A DNA stretch of 64,000 nt from an uncultured Prevotellaceae bacterium (GCA_902792635.1 CADBAG010000003.1:56324-120323), one strand, 5' to 3'. Shown: positions 45,966-56,084, numbered from the stretch's first letter. The notes: a model not told the origin generated them from the letters alone. Numbers and translations: made by a program.

Positions 45966-46079
45966 TTACAGAGAGGCGAGCCATTTCTTACCACTGGGAG
46001 TTTTCATCCAGAGAAGGATGATTAAGCCAATTAAAGCTACTCCACCAAGTACAATGATTAACCCTGCGAGTTGTCCCAT
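45966..46079 (-). CDS. 37-residue single-TM microprotein (pair B, second gene)
   Basis: A short frame with ATG at 46079 and TAA at 45968-45966. It starts MGQLAGLIIVLGGVALIGLI, makes one membrane helix and ends in a basic tail (KTPSGKKWLASL). It begins 5 bases after the stop of the upstream small membrane protein. Size, topology and spacing match the 18796-18918 microprotein although the sequences differ, which supports both being real. Function unknown. Confidence 0.6.
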   Translation of the reverse strand: MGQLAGLIIVLGGVALIGLIILLWMKTPSGKKWLASL

Positions 46080-46084
46080 ATCTA

Positions 46085-46312
46085 TTACTTTTTTAATACA
46101 TCATTGGCCATTGTAGCAAAAATAAGAGTCGACACCACCCCCATAATGAGAAGTTCGATAAATGCCGATAAAGGCACATCGGTAAGGAAGAAAGAAACGG
46201 TAGCTCCGATAACCATTGCCGTGAAACATGTCTGCGACAGGTTATATAAATACTTTCCAAGGCTCTCCCGTCTTGACTTGTCTTTCTCTTTTTGTTCTTT
46301 TACCGTTACCAT
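46085..46312 (-). CDS. Small two-TM membrane protein, DUF6722 family (pair B, first gene)
   Basis: 75 residues. A strongly charged N-terminus (KEQKEKDKSRRES) leads to LGKYLYNLSQTCFTAMVIGA, the pattern I associate with DUF6722, then two hydrophobic helices (second: FIELLIMGVVSTLIFATMA) and a short basic end. Function unknown. It resembles the protein at 18568-18789 in size and layout, and each has a one-TM microprotein 5-6 bases downstream and a TTTG-N20-TATCTTTG promoter upstream. Confidence 0.72.
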   Translation of the reverse strand: MVTVKEQKEKDKSRRESLGKYLYNLSQTCFTAMVIGATVSFFLTDVPLSAFIELLIMGVVSTLIFATMANDVLKK

Positions 46313-46361
46313 ACCCTATTGTCGTTATGCCACCACCGTTATGGCCATTTATTGTTAATCG

Positions 46362-46393
46362 CAAAGATACAGAGAAAATTTGATATTGGCAAA
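46362..46393 (-). promoter_or_regulatory. Consensus promoter of microprotein pair B
   Basis: TTTG (46390-46393), 20-base spacer, TATCTTTG (46362-46369) on the minus strand, 49 bases before the start codon. Spacer length and -7 word are the same as for pair A at 18532-18563. Confidence 0.75.
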
Positions 46394-46483
46394 GGATAAG
46401 AGAAAAAACTTCAGTAGAGGATGAATCATGTTTTCCTTGCGTAATATCCTTTCCTAATTCGTATTCTAATAAAATGAATACAC

Positions 46484-47740
46484 ATGAAAATACAATTATC
46501 TATGCGAAAGACATACATCTTACTTCTCTTAGCTTTCTTGCCACTCCTTGTCTCTGCCCAGACACTCGACGTGAACAAGCAACTGAACTATTGCCACACG
46601 CAGATCCTGCGTGCACTCAAGGACCTGCGACAGTCGGATGGTTCCTACGACTACAGTAAAGAGCCACGTAACATCCTCACTACCGACAAGCAGAAAGGCT
46701 GGAACTGCCGGCCGGCAACGGCTGAGGAGTGGTGCGGCGGATTCTGGCCCGGTATCCTGTGGATGGACTACAGCCTTACGAAGGATGAGAACATCGAAAA
46801 GGCCGCCGAAGGCTACACGCAGGCTTTGCGACACATCGCCTATGAGCCTATCTTCGATCATGATATCGGCTTCCTGATGTTCTGTTCCTTCGGTAAAGGC
46901 TATGAGGCCACACACAATGCTGATTACAAAAAGATTATCTTTGCTTCTGCCGACTCTCTCGCCACACTCTTCAACCCGATGGTCGGCACCATCCTCTCCT
47001 GGCCCCGCAACGTGAAGATGTTCGGCGGACACAACACCATCATGGACAACATGATGAACCTCGACATGATGTTCTGGGCTGCGAAGAATGGCGGCAACCC
47101 TTTGCTCTACGACCTTGCCGTGAGTCATGCCAAGACAACGATGGAGCATCATTTCCGTCCCGACGGCTCCTGCTATCATGTCGCTGTCTATGATCCCGTT
47201 GACGGTCATTTCATCAAAGGCGTGACGCACCAAGGCTATGCCGACTCGTCGATGTGGGCACGCGGACAGTCGTGGGCTATCTACGGCTATACAATGGTGT
47301 ACCGCTATACGAAGAACCCCGTGTTCCTAAAGTTCGCTGAGAAAGTGACCGATGCTTATCTCCGCCGACTCATCGGCCATAATGATGACAAGAAAACAGC
47401 AGATATCCTTTCTCGAAAAGACTTGGTACCTAAGTGGGATTTCGACGACCCCGACCCGAAGGCCTCGAAAGATGCGAGTGCTGCCTGCGTCGTGGCAGAT
47501 GCACTGTTGGAGCTCTCTCAGTATGTCGGAAACGACAAGGGCAAGCATTACCACGACATCGCCGTGGCAACACTTGCCCAACTCAGTACGCCCGCCTACC
47601 TCAGCGGCAAGCGCAACGACAGTTTCCTCCTCCACTCCACCGGCCATCATCCTGCCGGTTCAGAGATTGATGCCAGCATCATCTATGCCGACTATTATTA
47701 TCTTGAAGCACTGATGAGACTGAAAAAGTATCAGTCATAA
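46484..47740 (+). CDS. Unsaturated glucuronyl hydrolase, GH88
   Basis: Removes the delta-4,5-unsaturated uronic acid left by lyases, by hydration of its vinyl ether; 418 residues. Signal peptide MRKTYILLLLAFLPLLVSA begins at Met-7 (46502), which may be the true start. The (alpha/alpha)6 barrel of GH88 shows WCGGFWPGILWMDYSLTKDE, FDHDIGFLMFCSFGKGYE, GHNTIMDNMMNLDMMFWAAK (one catalytic Asp in NLD), GYADSSMWARGQSWAIYGYTM and HHPAGSEIDASIIYADYYYLEALMR. GH105 is the nearest alternative, but these segments favour GH88. It would act on oligosaccharides from the two lyase loci in this window and feed the KdgK-Eda route. Confidence 0.9.
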   Translation: MKIQLSMRKTYILLLLAFLPLLVSAQTLDVNKQLNYCHTQILRALKDLRQSDGSYDYSKEPRNILTTDKQKGWNCRPATAEEWCGGFWPGILWMDYSLTKDENIEKAAEGYTQALRHIAYEPIFDHDIGFLMFCSFGKGYEATHNADYKKIIFASADSLATLFNPMVGTILSWPRNVKMFGGHNTIMDNMMNLDMMFWAAKNGGNPLLYDLAVSHAKTTMEHHFRPDGSCYHVAVYDPVDGHFIKGVTHQGYADSSMWARGQSWAIYGYTMVYRYTKNPVFLKFAEKVTDAYLRRLIGHNDDKKTADILSRKDLVPKWDFDDPDPKASKDASAACVVADALLELSQYVGNDKGKHYHDIAVATLAQLSTPAYLSGKRNDSFLLHSTGHHPAGSEIDASIIYADYYYLEALMRLKKYQS

Positions 47741-47812
47741 TATCGTTACCACAAGACGCAAAAATCACAGAAGTATCCGGCTTAATATATTTTTTCTTCA
47801 TTCTTCTCCCCC

Positions 47813-50122
47813 CTATTTCTGTATAACAGTCTTATCGCACCACAAAGAAAGTTGCTGGTCAGCAATGAAGAAACGGAACTCACCGGCTTCTAAGCGCCAC
47901 TTGCCATCCCAGTCGACGAAGGCAAGGTCATCAGCGGGGACTCGGAACATAACGGTACGGGTCTCTCCGGGTTTGAGGTCTACTTTCTCGAAGGCACGAA
48001 GACGACGGCCATCGGGGGTCATCGTAGCTATTAGGTCACTGCTGTAAACCAACACGCTCTCCATGCCTTCCCGTTTGCCCGTATTAGTGACATCCACCGA
48101 AAGAGAAATTGTATCCCCTGAGACGAAATGATCCTTCTTCACTTTGAAGTTACTGTATGCAAAAGTAGTATAACTCAACCCATAACCGAAAGGCCACTGC
48201 TGCGTGATACGGGCATTGTAGTCGTAGGCGCCAGCCATCGTTCCCACTTCTTCACTTTTTTTAAAGTCATAGTTGGCGAGGGAATTGATCTCCTTAGGAT
48301 AGGTAATGGGCATTTTTCCACTGAAATTTTCATCGCCCGCAAGGAGAGCCGCAAGGGCGTCTCCACCATAATTTCCAGGAAGAAAGATATCGACAACGGC
48401 CTTGGCCTGTGGCTCAATGTCGCTGACAAGGCGCGGGCGGCCCTCGTTAAGAACAAGGATAACAGGCTTTCCACTGGCCTCCATTTTCCTAACGAGCGTA
48501 CGTTGGTTAAGAGAGAGCGTAAGGTCACTGAGATTGCCCGGAGTCTCTGTATAGGAGTTTTCCCCGATGCATGCCACGATGACGTCAGCACTGTCGGCGG
48601 CATTCACTGCAGAGCTATAATCAGGTGTGTTCTCTTCATAATATTTTCCAATCTCCTTATAGGTTACACCCTGTCTCAGCAGAACATGATCCTTACCGAA
48701 GCGATTACAGAGAGCCTTGTATATAGTGTTGTACTTTCCTGCGAAACGATCCGTGAGATTTCCCTGCCAAGTATAGCTCCATCCACCGTCAAGACAACGC
48801 ATCTGATTAGCGTTAGGACCTATAAGGAGGATGCGTGTACCCATCTTCAATGGCAGAATATTGTCGGCGTTCTTCAATAATACCATACTCTCCACAGCAC
48901 CATCATAGGACAGTTTGGCAAATACCTTACCACCGAACTTCGGATAATCTTTTAGATTCTCTACTGGATGGTCGAAGAGACCCAACCGATATTTCATACG
49001 TAGTATACGGCGTACGGCATCATCGATACGACTCATAGGGATGGCGCCTTCCCGTGCCAACTGTTCTATGAGGTCTACGGCATCGGCACTATATGGTTCC
49101 ATAACCATGTCAATACCGGCATTAATGGCGATACGCAGTGCATCCTTTTTGTCTTTAGCGACACACTCACGCGTATAGAGGTTGTTCACATCAGCCCAAT
49201 CGGTGACGAGCACACCGTCCCAGTCAGCACCCTCTTTCAACCATCCCGTGAGCAATGTCTTGTTGACATGGACGGGCATTCCATTGACAGAAGCAGAGTT
49301 AACCATCACACTGAGAGCTCCACTGCGAACACCAGCAAGAAAAGGCATGAAATGCTTCTCACGAAGGTCCGAAGGAGAGATATAGGCAGGAGTGCGGTCC
49401 TTACCCGTCCAGGGCACGCCATAACCGAGATAGTGCTTCATGCAGGCAGCGATATGACGGTTGTCAATATGATTCGGATCGTCACCTTCAAAGCCTTTGA
49501 CCATCTCACTTCCCATGACAGCATTCAGATAGCAGTCTTCACCGAAGTCCTCCCAAATGCGGGGCCAACGTGGATCTCGCCCGAGATCGACAGTGGGACT
49601 GTACGTCCAAGGTATGCTGACAGCACGGGTCTCATAGGCTGTCGCTGCCGCGCAGTCGTGAGCAATAGCACGGTTGAATGTTGCTGCCACATTGATGTTC
49701 TGTGGGAAGAGTGTTCCGCCTTGTGTATAAGTAGAGCCATGGTTCTGGTCAAGGCCAAAGAGACAAGGAATGCCAACGATTCGCATAGAACTTTCCTGAA
49801 TATCTCGGAGATACTCCTGCCATTGACGGGCCGTTGGCGCCATCGTGTTCGGTGCGTTAAGGATAGACCCTATCTGGTAGCGTCGCAGGATAGAGTCGGT
49901 GCGTGCCTTATCGATGTGGAAGACGCCATTCGCGTCATTTTTACCGAAGAGATCAATGACGAGCTCCACCATCTGCCCAGCTTTCTGTCGAAGGGTGAGC
50001 CGGGAGAGCGTGGCCTCCACCTTCTGCTCAATGGCTGGATCACGCGGAATAGCCGGTGTGCCGGCATGTAGCGAAGTACACACAAGCACAATGGCTGAAA
50101 GAGAAATGATTGTCTTCTTCAT
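47813..50122 (-). CDS. Beta-glucosidase, GH3
   Basis: Exported retaining beta-glucosidase, 769 residues. Signal peptide MKKTIISLSAIVLVCTSLHA. The N-terminal barrel has GLDQNHGSTY, KHYLGYG and the nucleophile Asp308 in VLVTDWADV. The second domain has AVESMVLLKNADNILPL, and the C-terminal fibronectin-type III domain begins SGDTISLSVDVTNTGKREG, the usual GH3 three-domain order. It is the last gene of the beta-glucan-type locus and would finish oligosaccharides made by GH16 into glucose. It is 12 bases from the next gene upstream (50135), so cotranscribed. Confidence 0.93.
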   Translation of the reverse strand: MKKTIISLSAIVLVCTSLHAGTPAIPRDPAIEQKVEATLSRLTLRQKAGQMVELVIDLFGKNDANGVFHIDKARTDSILRRYQIGSILNAPNTMAPTARQWQEYLRDIQESSMRIVGIPCLFGLDQNHGSTYTQGGTLFPQNINVAATFNRAIAHDCAAATAYETRAVSIPWTYSPTVDLGRDPRWPRIWEDFGEDCYLNAVMGSEMVKGFEGDDPNHIDNRHIAACMKHYLGYGVPWTGKDRTPAYISPSDLREKHFMPFLAGVRSGALSVMVNSASVNGMPVHVNKTLLTGWLKEGADWDGVLVTDWADVNNLYTRECVAKDKKDALRIAINAGIDMVMEPYSADAVDLIEQLAREGAIPMSRIDDAVRRILRMKYRLGLFDHPVENLKDYPKFGGKVFAKLSYDGAVESMVLLKNADNILPLKMGTRILLIGPNANQMRCLDGGWSYTWQGNLTDRFAGKYNTIYKALCNRFGKDHVLLRQGVTYKEIGKYYEENTPDYSSAVNAADSADVIVACIGENSYTETPGNLSDLTLSLNQRTLVRKMEASGKPVILVLNEGRPRLVSDIEPQAKAVVDIFLPGNYGGDALAALLAGDENFSGKMPITYPKEINSLANYDFKKSEEVGTMAGAYDYNARITQQWPFGYGLSYTTFAYSNFKVKKDHFVSGDTISLSVDVTNTGKREGMESVLVYSSDLIATMTPDGRRLRAFEKVDLKPGETRTVMFRVPADDLAFVDWDGKWRLEAGEFRFFIADQQLSLWCDKTVIQK

Positions 50123-50134
50123 ATTATTCGATAA

Positions 50135-51133
50135 CTATTGAACGGTAATCCGGTCGACATAGAAGCCATGACCACCGATAAGGAAGCCATCCTGGGCACT
50201 GATGAGATCGAGATCTTCCTGTGTGAGCGTCACCTCTAAGACCCCGTCAGCCGAGAGTGTCTGTACAGATGTACCGGGGAGCACAGTCCACCATCCTGTC
50301 ATCACCTGCAACTGGTGATAACTGTCATCAGCCTTCAGAGAATAGGAGATCTTGAGGACTGCACCAGCCTTCAATCCTTCAAAAACATCTTTGCCGATAA
50401 GGTTGAAAGTCTTGTTGGCATCACCATCGGGGAGATCCCAAGAGACATAGTGATGACCTTCCCACAATGTCATATCAGCAGGAGGAGTCTTTGTCACTTG
50501 AATCTTGCCACCACCATACTGTTTGCCGTCCTTGTCAATGAGTACGATGCGGTAAGTGCTGTCAGCGAGATTAGAGGGGGCCTTGAAGGATAGTGTGCTT
50601 CCGTCAACGGCAACATCTGTTGCCGCCTGACCACCGATGAGCACTCCAGTGATATTACTAATGTTTCGACAGTCGTGGATAGTAGCCGTAGCTCCAGGTG
50701 CTACCCAGCGCTCGTAGCTCTTCGTTCCGAGAACGGGATCATCGTCACCCGGCGAGATTGTCAACGTGACTGTACGTGAAGTTGTCTTTCTTTTTGTCGT
50801 CGTTGCGACAATCTTCAGTTCATAGACACCGGCAAGAATTTGCTGATCAATGCTGTCACCCTCATGTACCTGCTCTCCGTCGAGGAGCCACGTCACCGTG
50901 GTATAGTTGGCTGGAGTGACAATGACATTGTATTTAAAATTCTCCGTTGCCTTGCCGTTGAGGGTAAGAGGAGAGCCATCATAAACGAGGTCTGTATTGA
51001 GGATACGTGGTGCGTCATCCTCTGTCGCCGTGAAGTAAGGATTATCGTCCGAGCAAGCGGTCAGTAGACCAGCAGGTAGGAGCAGACTGAGCAGGGCCAT
51101 CATGGCGGCAATCTTGTATCTAAAATATTTCAT
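50135..51133 (-). CDS. Surface glycan-binding lipoprotein (SGBP-like)
   Basis: 332 residues with a lipobox (LLTAC near 27). Residues ~40-135 form an Ig/PKD-like domain (YNVIVTPANYTTVTWLLDGEQVHEG), ~140-215 an IPT-like strand domain (ISNITGVLIGGQAATDVAVDGSTLSFKAPSN), and the last ~110 residues a beta-sandwich with exposed aromatics (LWEGHHYVSWDLPDG, LQVMTGWWTVLPG) suited to glycan binding. Placed after SusC and SusD and before GH3, it is the likely surface capture protein of the beta-glucan locus. Assignment is from architecture and context. Confidence 0.78.
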   Translation of the reverse strand: MKYFRYKIAAMMALLSLLLPAGLLTACSDDNPYFTATEDDAPRILNTDLVYDGSPLTLNGKATENFKYNVIVTPANYTTVTWLLDGEQVHEGDSIDQQILAGVYELKIVATTTKRKTTSRTVTLTISPGDDDPVLGTKSYERWVAPGATATIHDCRNISNITGVLIGGQAATDVAVDGSTLSFKAPSNLADSTYRIVLIDKDGKQYGGGKIQVTKTPPADMTLWEGHHYVSWDLPDGDANKTFNLIGKDVFEGLKAGAVLKISYSLKADDSYHQLQVMTGWWTVLPGTSVQTLSADGVLEVTLTQEDLDLISAQDGFLIGGHGFYVDRITVQ

Positions 51134-51154
51134 ACTTAATATATTGATCGTTGA

Positions 51155-52894
51155 TTATTTGAAGTTTCCGTCTTTTGTATCCCACCACATCCGCTGGTGC
51201 CAGTTGTCGGTGCCACCTAAGCGCTGGATAGCGTCCTCGTAGTTGCTCTTGTTATAACGCGACTCCAAAGACGGATACTGCAAGCGTACAGGCGTCGAGA
51301 GGTTAGAGTCATCATACGTGAAGCCGTCAAAGGTACCGAGTTTTGAGCGGTCCATGAGCACAGGATAGTCGGAACGGCGCAAGTTTGCCCAAGCCTCAGA
51401 AGGGTTGGTGAGGTGAAGGATCCATGCCTGCGTATTGATGTCTTCCTTCGGATTACTGCCAAGGTGATGAGCGGCGATGAAGGTATTGATTTCCGTGTCA
51501 CTGATCTTATTGCTCGTCAAGTAGAGGTTGTTGAGCAATTCCATAGACTGACGGATACCATTCTCGTAATAATCCTCCGCACTGCCACTGATCTTCCATC
51601 CTCTCGTCTTGGCCTCGGCAAGAAGGAAGTTGACCTCTGCTGAAGTAATGAGAATGCCAGGATTGTCGGGCTGTTCGAAGTCGATGGAGAGGAAAGGACG
51701 CATCATGCGTGCCGGTGCGTTGTTAGCGTCATAGCCCACAGAGGGATTGTTCCTGACCAGAGAGTCCAGGGTTGGGATTTCGCTATTGGCAGGTGCCGAT
51801 ACCCAGTTATCGTACCATGCAGCACCGGGGTTACAAGGCGACTCCTCCATATTGTTACGCTTCAGATAGGCCACAACCTCATCGGTGACATCTATATTAC
51901 CATCGCTACTTGGGGTGATGTTGGAACGTGCTGTGTTGATATAATGACGGCAGATACGGTAGAGTCGCGGGTCATTGTTGTCCTTCAGCAAGTTGAAGAA
52001 CGTAGAGCAGATGAACGACGGGGATGTGGCATCCTGACCGTAGAGAATCTCGCTGAAGGCATTGACACGGAAATCATACTTCCGGGCACCCTCATAGAGC
52101 GTGAACGGCTTGTTGAGGTATTTCACATAAGCGTCATCGTCTGCAGAGGCAATGTAGCCATCAGGACTGTTGTAAGCTTTCTCAAACTCTTGTTCCGCCT
52201 TCTCAGGGTCGACATCAGAGATACGCATAGCGAAACGCATACGCAGAGCGTTGGCGTATTTCTTCCATTTGCTGACATTCCCGGCAAGACTCGTCACGTC
52301 GCCCGTGATCTTGTCTGAGCCAGTGCCGAGCTGATTCTCGCAGGAGTCCAGCTCATCGAAGAAGAAGGAGTAGATATCCTGCTGCTTGTCATATCTCGGA
52401 TTGGCAATACCGTTGGTATAAGCCTTGCCGGCCTCTGTTGCAGGCACGTCACCATAGATATCGGTCAGCAAGGAGAGGAGATAGACACGCTGGATACGCA
52501 GCGCAGCATTGACATTAGGCAGGTCTGCCGTCTTTGAGATAGCATCCACAAGATTCTTGATGGAGATGGAATAGTAACGTGACCATGCAAGACTCTCCTG
52601 GTCGTTATCGGCATGCACCGAACCCGCATAATTGGTTACATTCCATCCACCGGCAAACTGCTGCGTGAAACCGCTGATATAACTACGATAGGTGTCCATA
52701 AGGGAAAAGTCACCATAGGTCTGCAGCAGAGCGGTTGTCAATTGTGCATTAGGATCAATGCTGGAAGCTTTCGAGCTATCCGTATTCAGTCTCTCCATAG
52801 CATCATCCGAGCAGGATGAAAAGGCGAAGACGACAGCCACAGCACCTGCCATAAGACGGAGGAGACGACTATATTTTTTTATGATTGTATTCAT
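51155..52894 (-). CDS. SusD/RagB-like lipoprotein, SusD-like_2 type (beta-glucan locus)
   Basis: 579 residues from the ATG at 52894, which gives a proper signal and lipobox (AFSSC); four earlier codons are possible. Helical SusD fold with LSLLTDIYGDVPATEAGK, KKYANALRMRFAMRIS, ITSAEVNFLLAEAKTRGW and PSEAWANLRRSDYPVL, typical of the SusD-like_2 subfamily. It partners the SusC directly upstream (16 bases). Confidence 0.93.
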   Translation of the reverse strand: MNTIIKKYSRLLRLMAGAVAVVFAFSSCSDDAMERLNTDSSKASSIDPNAQLTTALLQTYGDFSLMDTYRSYISGFTQQFAGGWNVTNYAGSVHADNDQESLAWSRYYSISIKNLVDAISKTADLPNVNAALRIQRVYLLSLLTDIYGDVPATEAGKAYTNGIANPRYDKQQDIYSFFFDELDSCENQLGTGSDKITGDVTSLAGNVSKWKKYANALRMRFAMRISDVDPEKAEQEFEKAYNSPDGYIASADDDAYVKYLNKPFTLYEGARKYDFRVNAFSEILYGQDATSPSFICSTFFNLLKDNNDPRLYRICRHYINTARSNITPSSDGNIDVTDEVVAYLKRNNMEESPCNPGAAWYDNWVSAPANSEIPTLDSLVRNNPSVGYDANNAPARMMRPFLSIDFEQPDNPGILITSAEVNFLLAEAKTRGWKISGSAEDYYENGIRQSMELLNNLYLTSNKISDTEINTFIAAHHLGSNPKEDINTQAWILHLTNPSEAWANLRRSDYPVLMDRSKLGTFDGFTYDDSNLSTPVRLQYPSLESRYNKSNYEDAIQRLGGTDNWHQRMWWDTKDGNFK

Positions 52895-52910
52895 GTTATT
52901 AATCATTGAT

Positions 52911-55900
52911 TTAGAACTTTATATTGACGTTCATACCATAGCTGCGGCGTGAAGGCAGCGATCCATACTCCAGACCAAGACCGGAGGTGTTGTAGCCGGA
53001 GTCAGGGTCGATATTGGGTATGTTTTTCCACACGATGAACGGGTTACGAGCCACGAAGGAGACCGTCATACCCTTGATGACCTTACCAAGGAGATGCTGT
53101 GGGAAGGTGTAGCCGAAGGTTATTTCTCGGCATTTCACGTAAGAGTTGTCGTAGATGAACATACTCGGACAGTTGGTTGCAGCACTCTGCCAGAAGCTCT
53201 GTGGGTTGACGGGAATATCATTCTCACGATAGGTGTCATCGCCATTGTCAATGACACCCGGCACAATATATCCCTTACAGTTTCCCGACTTACGCCATTC
53301 CTCAATAGTCATGCCGGCAGCCTGCCGTGCCTCTTCAGAGTCGTACCACTCCTGTCGTCCAGCAAGTGTTTCCTTAGCACGCCCTGTAGCGTAAGCAGAG
53401 CGCATAGACATGGAAAAGAGGTCAGCACCAACCTTCACGTCGAAGGAGGCAGAGAGACGGATGTTCTTATAGGAGAAGGTCGAATAGAAACCACCTGTCC
53501 AATCCCAGGATGCATTGCCGAGGACACGTGTCTTCGAGTCGACTTCAGGAAGTCCGGTCTGTTCGTTAATGATCATCTGACCATCAGCAGTTCGCTTGAA
53601 ATCAGGGCCGATGATAGATCCATATTTCTCACCGACTTCCGCACCCACAGAGACGTTGCACCAAGTGGCCTTTTCAAGTTCAAAATAATCCATGCCGTCA
53701 GTGAGAGACTTCACCTTGTTGACATTCTTGGAGAAGTTCATGCCGAGATCCCACGCGAAATCTTTATATTGCACAGCCCGGGCATTGATAGCCAGCTCGA
53801 TACCCTTGTTCTGGATCTTTCCGGCATTGATGAGACGATAATCATAACCAGAGGCTGACGAGGATGCGAGGGAGATAATCTGGTCTTTGGACATCTGATT
53901 ATAATAGGTGAAATCGACGCCAACACGGTTATTCAGCAACTTAGCCTCAAGACCGAGCTCATAAGAATCTGTCATCGTAGGCTTAAGATCCTTGTTCGGC
54001 ATCACTGTGTTGTTGATATAGCCGATCGTATAGCCACTATAACTGTATTGTCCTGTCTTATAGTTCAGAGCAAGCTTATAAGGATCGGTGTCACTGCCCA
54101 CCTTCGCCCAGGAGGCGCGAAGCTTACCATAGTTGAGAATCTTCTTGTTCTTCAACAGTTCTGAGAACACAAAACTGCCCGACACAGATGGATAGACATA
54201 CACATTGTGGCTAACTGGCAATGTCGACGACTTGTCACCGCGAAGGGTTCCCTCGAGATAGTAGGTATGGCGATAACCTAAGCTGGCATTTCCATAGAGA
54301 GAACTGATCTGTTTCTTATACTGATCAGGGATGATACTTTGTTCCTCATAGTTGGCAATAGAGATTACATTGTCCATCTGTTGGCTCAGACCGAAGAGCG
54401 TTGTCGTTTTATTGCTTACACGGTAGATATTGCCACCAAAAGTGCCATTGAAATCAAAGTTACCCCAGGAGTTATTATACAGTGCAAGGAGCTCAGCATT
54501 GATAGTCTTATTCTCAAACTTGTCTATCTGCAAAGTACCCGCCATATTTCCCGGCGTTGTCTTGGCCGAATAGTCCTCAAAATTCATAAAGTTCATATTC
54601 GAGCCAATAGTCCCCTGAAGTTTGAAGTGTTTTGTGATGTTATAGATGACCTTTCCCGTGAGACGCAGGACATCCTTCCCGGAAGTATTGCGATTCTTAT
54701 ACAGATCCCAATAAGGGTTGATGTTGTACATATCGTTACCGTTCCAGTTGGCATAGGTGCCGTCAGCATTCTCATAGTGGCGCAACCAATCCTGGTTGTA
54801 CGTACCGGCGAGGGTCATGAGGTTCTTACCGACATTACTCTGTGAATCACCGAGAGCCGGACGGTTCTTTACGTTCTCACGCGTATAGGCTACATTGAAG
54901 TCAAAGTCGACAGGACCCGCTGACGTAGTGACGCGAAGGTTATAGTTGTCACGGCTCATATGCGTCTTAGGGAGGATGTCCTTGTTTCGCATATCGGTGA
55001 AGGAAAAGCGAATGCCCGTCTTTCCGCTACTCACGGAGAGAATGGCAGAGTTCTGGGCCGTCAGTCCCGTACGGAAGAAGTTGGACGTATTGTTGGGATA
55101 CATTAGAAAAGGACGGGTAATACCATCAAAATAGGTCACACCGAAGTTGTCAGCCTTTGGACCCCAACTGCTGTTTGTGCCTGATGTAGCCGTGGAGGCA
55201 TACTGACCATTATATCCCTGACCATAGACATTCTGGATATTGTCCCATTTAGCCAACTGAGTGTCGAAAGTGAGAGAACCATTATACTCTACACTCACTT
55301 TCTCTTTACTGGCTTTCTTTGTCGTAATGAGGATAACACCATGAGAGGCACGGCTACCATAAAGTGCAGAGGCTGCAGGACCTTTCAGTACTGACATCGT
55401 TTCAATATCATCAGGGTTGATGGCGGAGATTCCATCGCCGAGATCATAGCCGCCGCTCGTGCCGGCACTGCCGAAATTGGTATTGTCGAGAGGCACACCG
55501 TCGACAACATACAATGGCTGGTTATCGCCGGCAATCTCCGTATTACCACGAAGAAGAACACGCGTGGAACCGGAAGCACCACCAGCAGTGCCCTGAACGA
55601 TCAGTCCGGCGACTTTTCCTTCGAGAGAGTTAATGACATTCGTCTCCTTCGCTTTCTGAAGATCAGCGCCTTTAACCTCTGTCAAGCCATATCCGAGGGC
55701 CTTGCGGTCTCTCTTAATACCTAGGGCAGTGACCACGACCTCCTTCAGATTCTTTGCATCCTCATGAAGTGTAACGGTCATATGGTCTGCAGCCTTCACG
55801 GTGACAGTCTTGTAACCAACATAACTGATGACAAGGGGTGTGCCAGGCTTCACGTCGAGCGAGAAGTTACCATTCAGATCGGTGACAGTGCCCTCAGACG

Positions 55901-56084
55901 AGCCTGCGCCCTTGATGGTGGCACCGATGATGGGTTCTGTCCCATCGGTGACAGTACCTCTGATCGTCGTGACTTGCTGCGTAACAGCAGATACCTTGGA
56001 TTCAGCACTCGCCTGTTCCACGCCTCCAAGAGAAAGGAGCCCCATGCAAACGAACTGTGTCAGCTTCAATTTATTCTGATTCAT
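52911..56084 (-). CDS. SusC-like TonB-dependent transporter (beta-glucan locus)
   Basis: Outer-membrane glycan importer, 1057 residues. Signal peptide ends near Ala27. Carboxypeptidase-regulatory domain (IRGTVTDGTEPIIGATIKG), TonB-box-like LKEVVVTALGIKRDRKALGYG, plug with SLEGKVAGLIVQGTAGG, YVVDGVPLDNTNFG and IETMSVLKGPAASALYGSRA, then the barrel ending NVNIKF. No STN domain. Followed by SusD, an SGBP and GH3, and preceded by GH16. Control is probably by the HTCS upstream. Confidence 0.95.
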   Translation of the reverse strand: MNQNKLKLTQFVCMGLLSLGGVEQASAESKVSAVTQQVTTIRGTVTDGTEPIIGATIKGAGSSEGTVTDLNGNFSLDVKPGTPLVISYVGYKTVTVKAADHMTVTLHEDAKNLKEVVVTALGIKRDRKALGYGLTEVKGADLQKAKETNVINSLEGKVAGLIVQGTAGGASGSTRVLLRGNTEIAGDNQPLYVVDGVPLDNTNFGSAGTSGGYDLGDGISAINPDDIETMSVLKGPAASALYGSRASHGVILITTKKASKEKVSVEYNGSLTFDTQLAKWDNIQNVYGQGYNGQYASTATSGTNSSWGPKADNFGVTYFDGITRPFLMYPNNTSNFFRTGLTAQNSAILSVSSGKTGIRFSFTDMRNKDILPKTHMSRDNYNLRVTTSAGPVDFDFNVAYTRENVKNRPALGDSQSNVGKNLMTLAGTYNQDWLRHYENADGTYANWNGNDMYNINPYWDLYKNRNTSGKDVLRLTGKVIYNITKHFKLQGTIGSNMNFMNFEDYSAKTTPGNMAGTLQIDKFENKTINAELLALYNNSWGNFDFNGTFGGNIYRVSNKTTTLFGLSQQMDNVISIANYEEQSIIPDQYKKQISSLYGNASLGYRHTYYLEGTLRGDKSSTLPVSHNVYVYPSVSGSFVFSELLKNKKILNYGKLRASWAKVGSDTDPYKLALNYKTGQYSYSGYTIGYINNTVMPNKDLKPTMTDSYELGLEAKLLNNRVGVDFTYYNQMSKDQIISLASSSASGYDYRLINAGKIQNKGIELAINARAVQYKDFAWDLGMNFSKNVNKVKSLTDGMDYFELEKATWCNVSVGAEVGEKYGSIIGPDFKRTADGQMIINEQTGLPEVDSKTRVLGNASWDWTGGFYSTFSYKNIRLSASFDVKVGADLFSMSMRSAYATGRAKETLAGRQEWYDSEEARQAAGMTIEEWRKSGNCKGYIVPGVIDNGDDTYRENDIPVNPQSFWQSAATNCPSMFIYDNSYVKCREITFGYTFPQHLLGKVIKGMTVSFVARNPFIVWKNIPNIDPDSGYNTSGLGLEYGSLPSRRSYGMNVNIKF

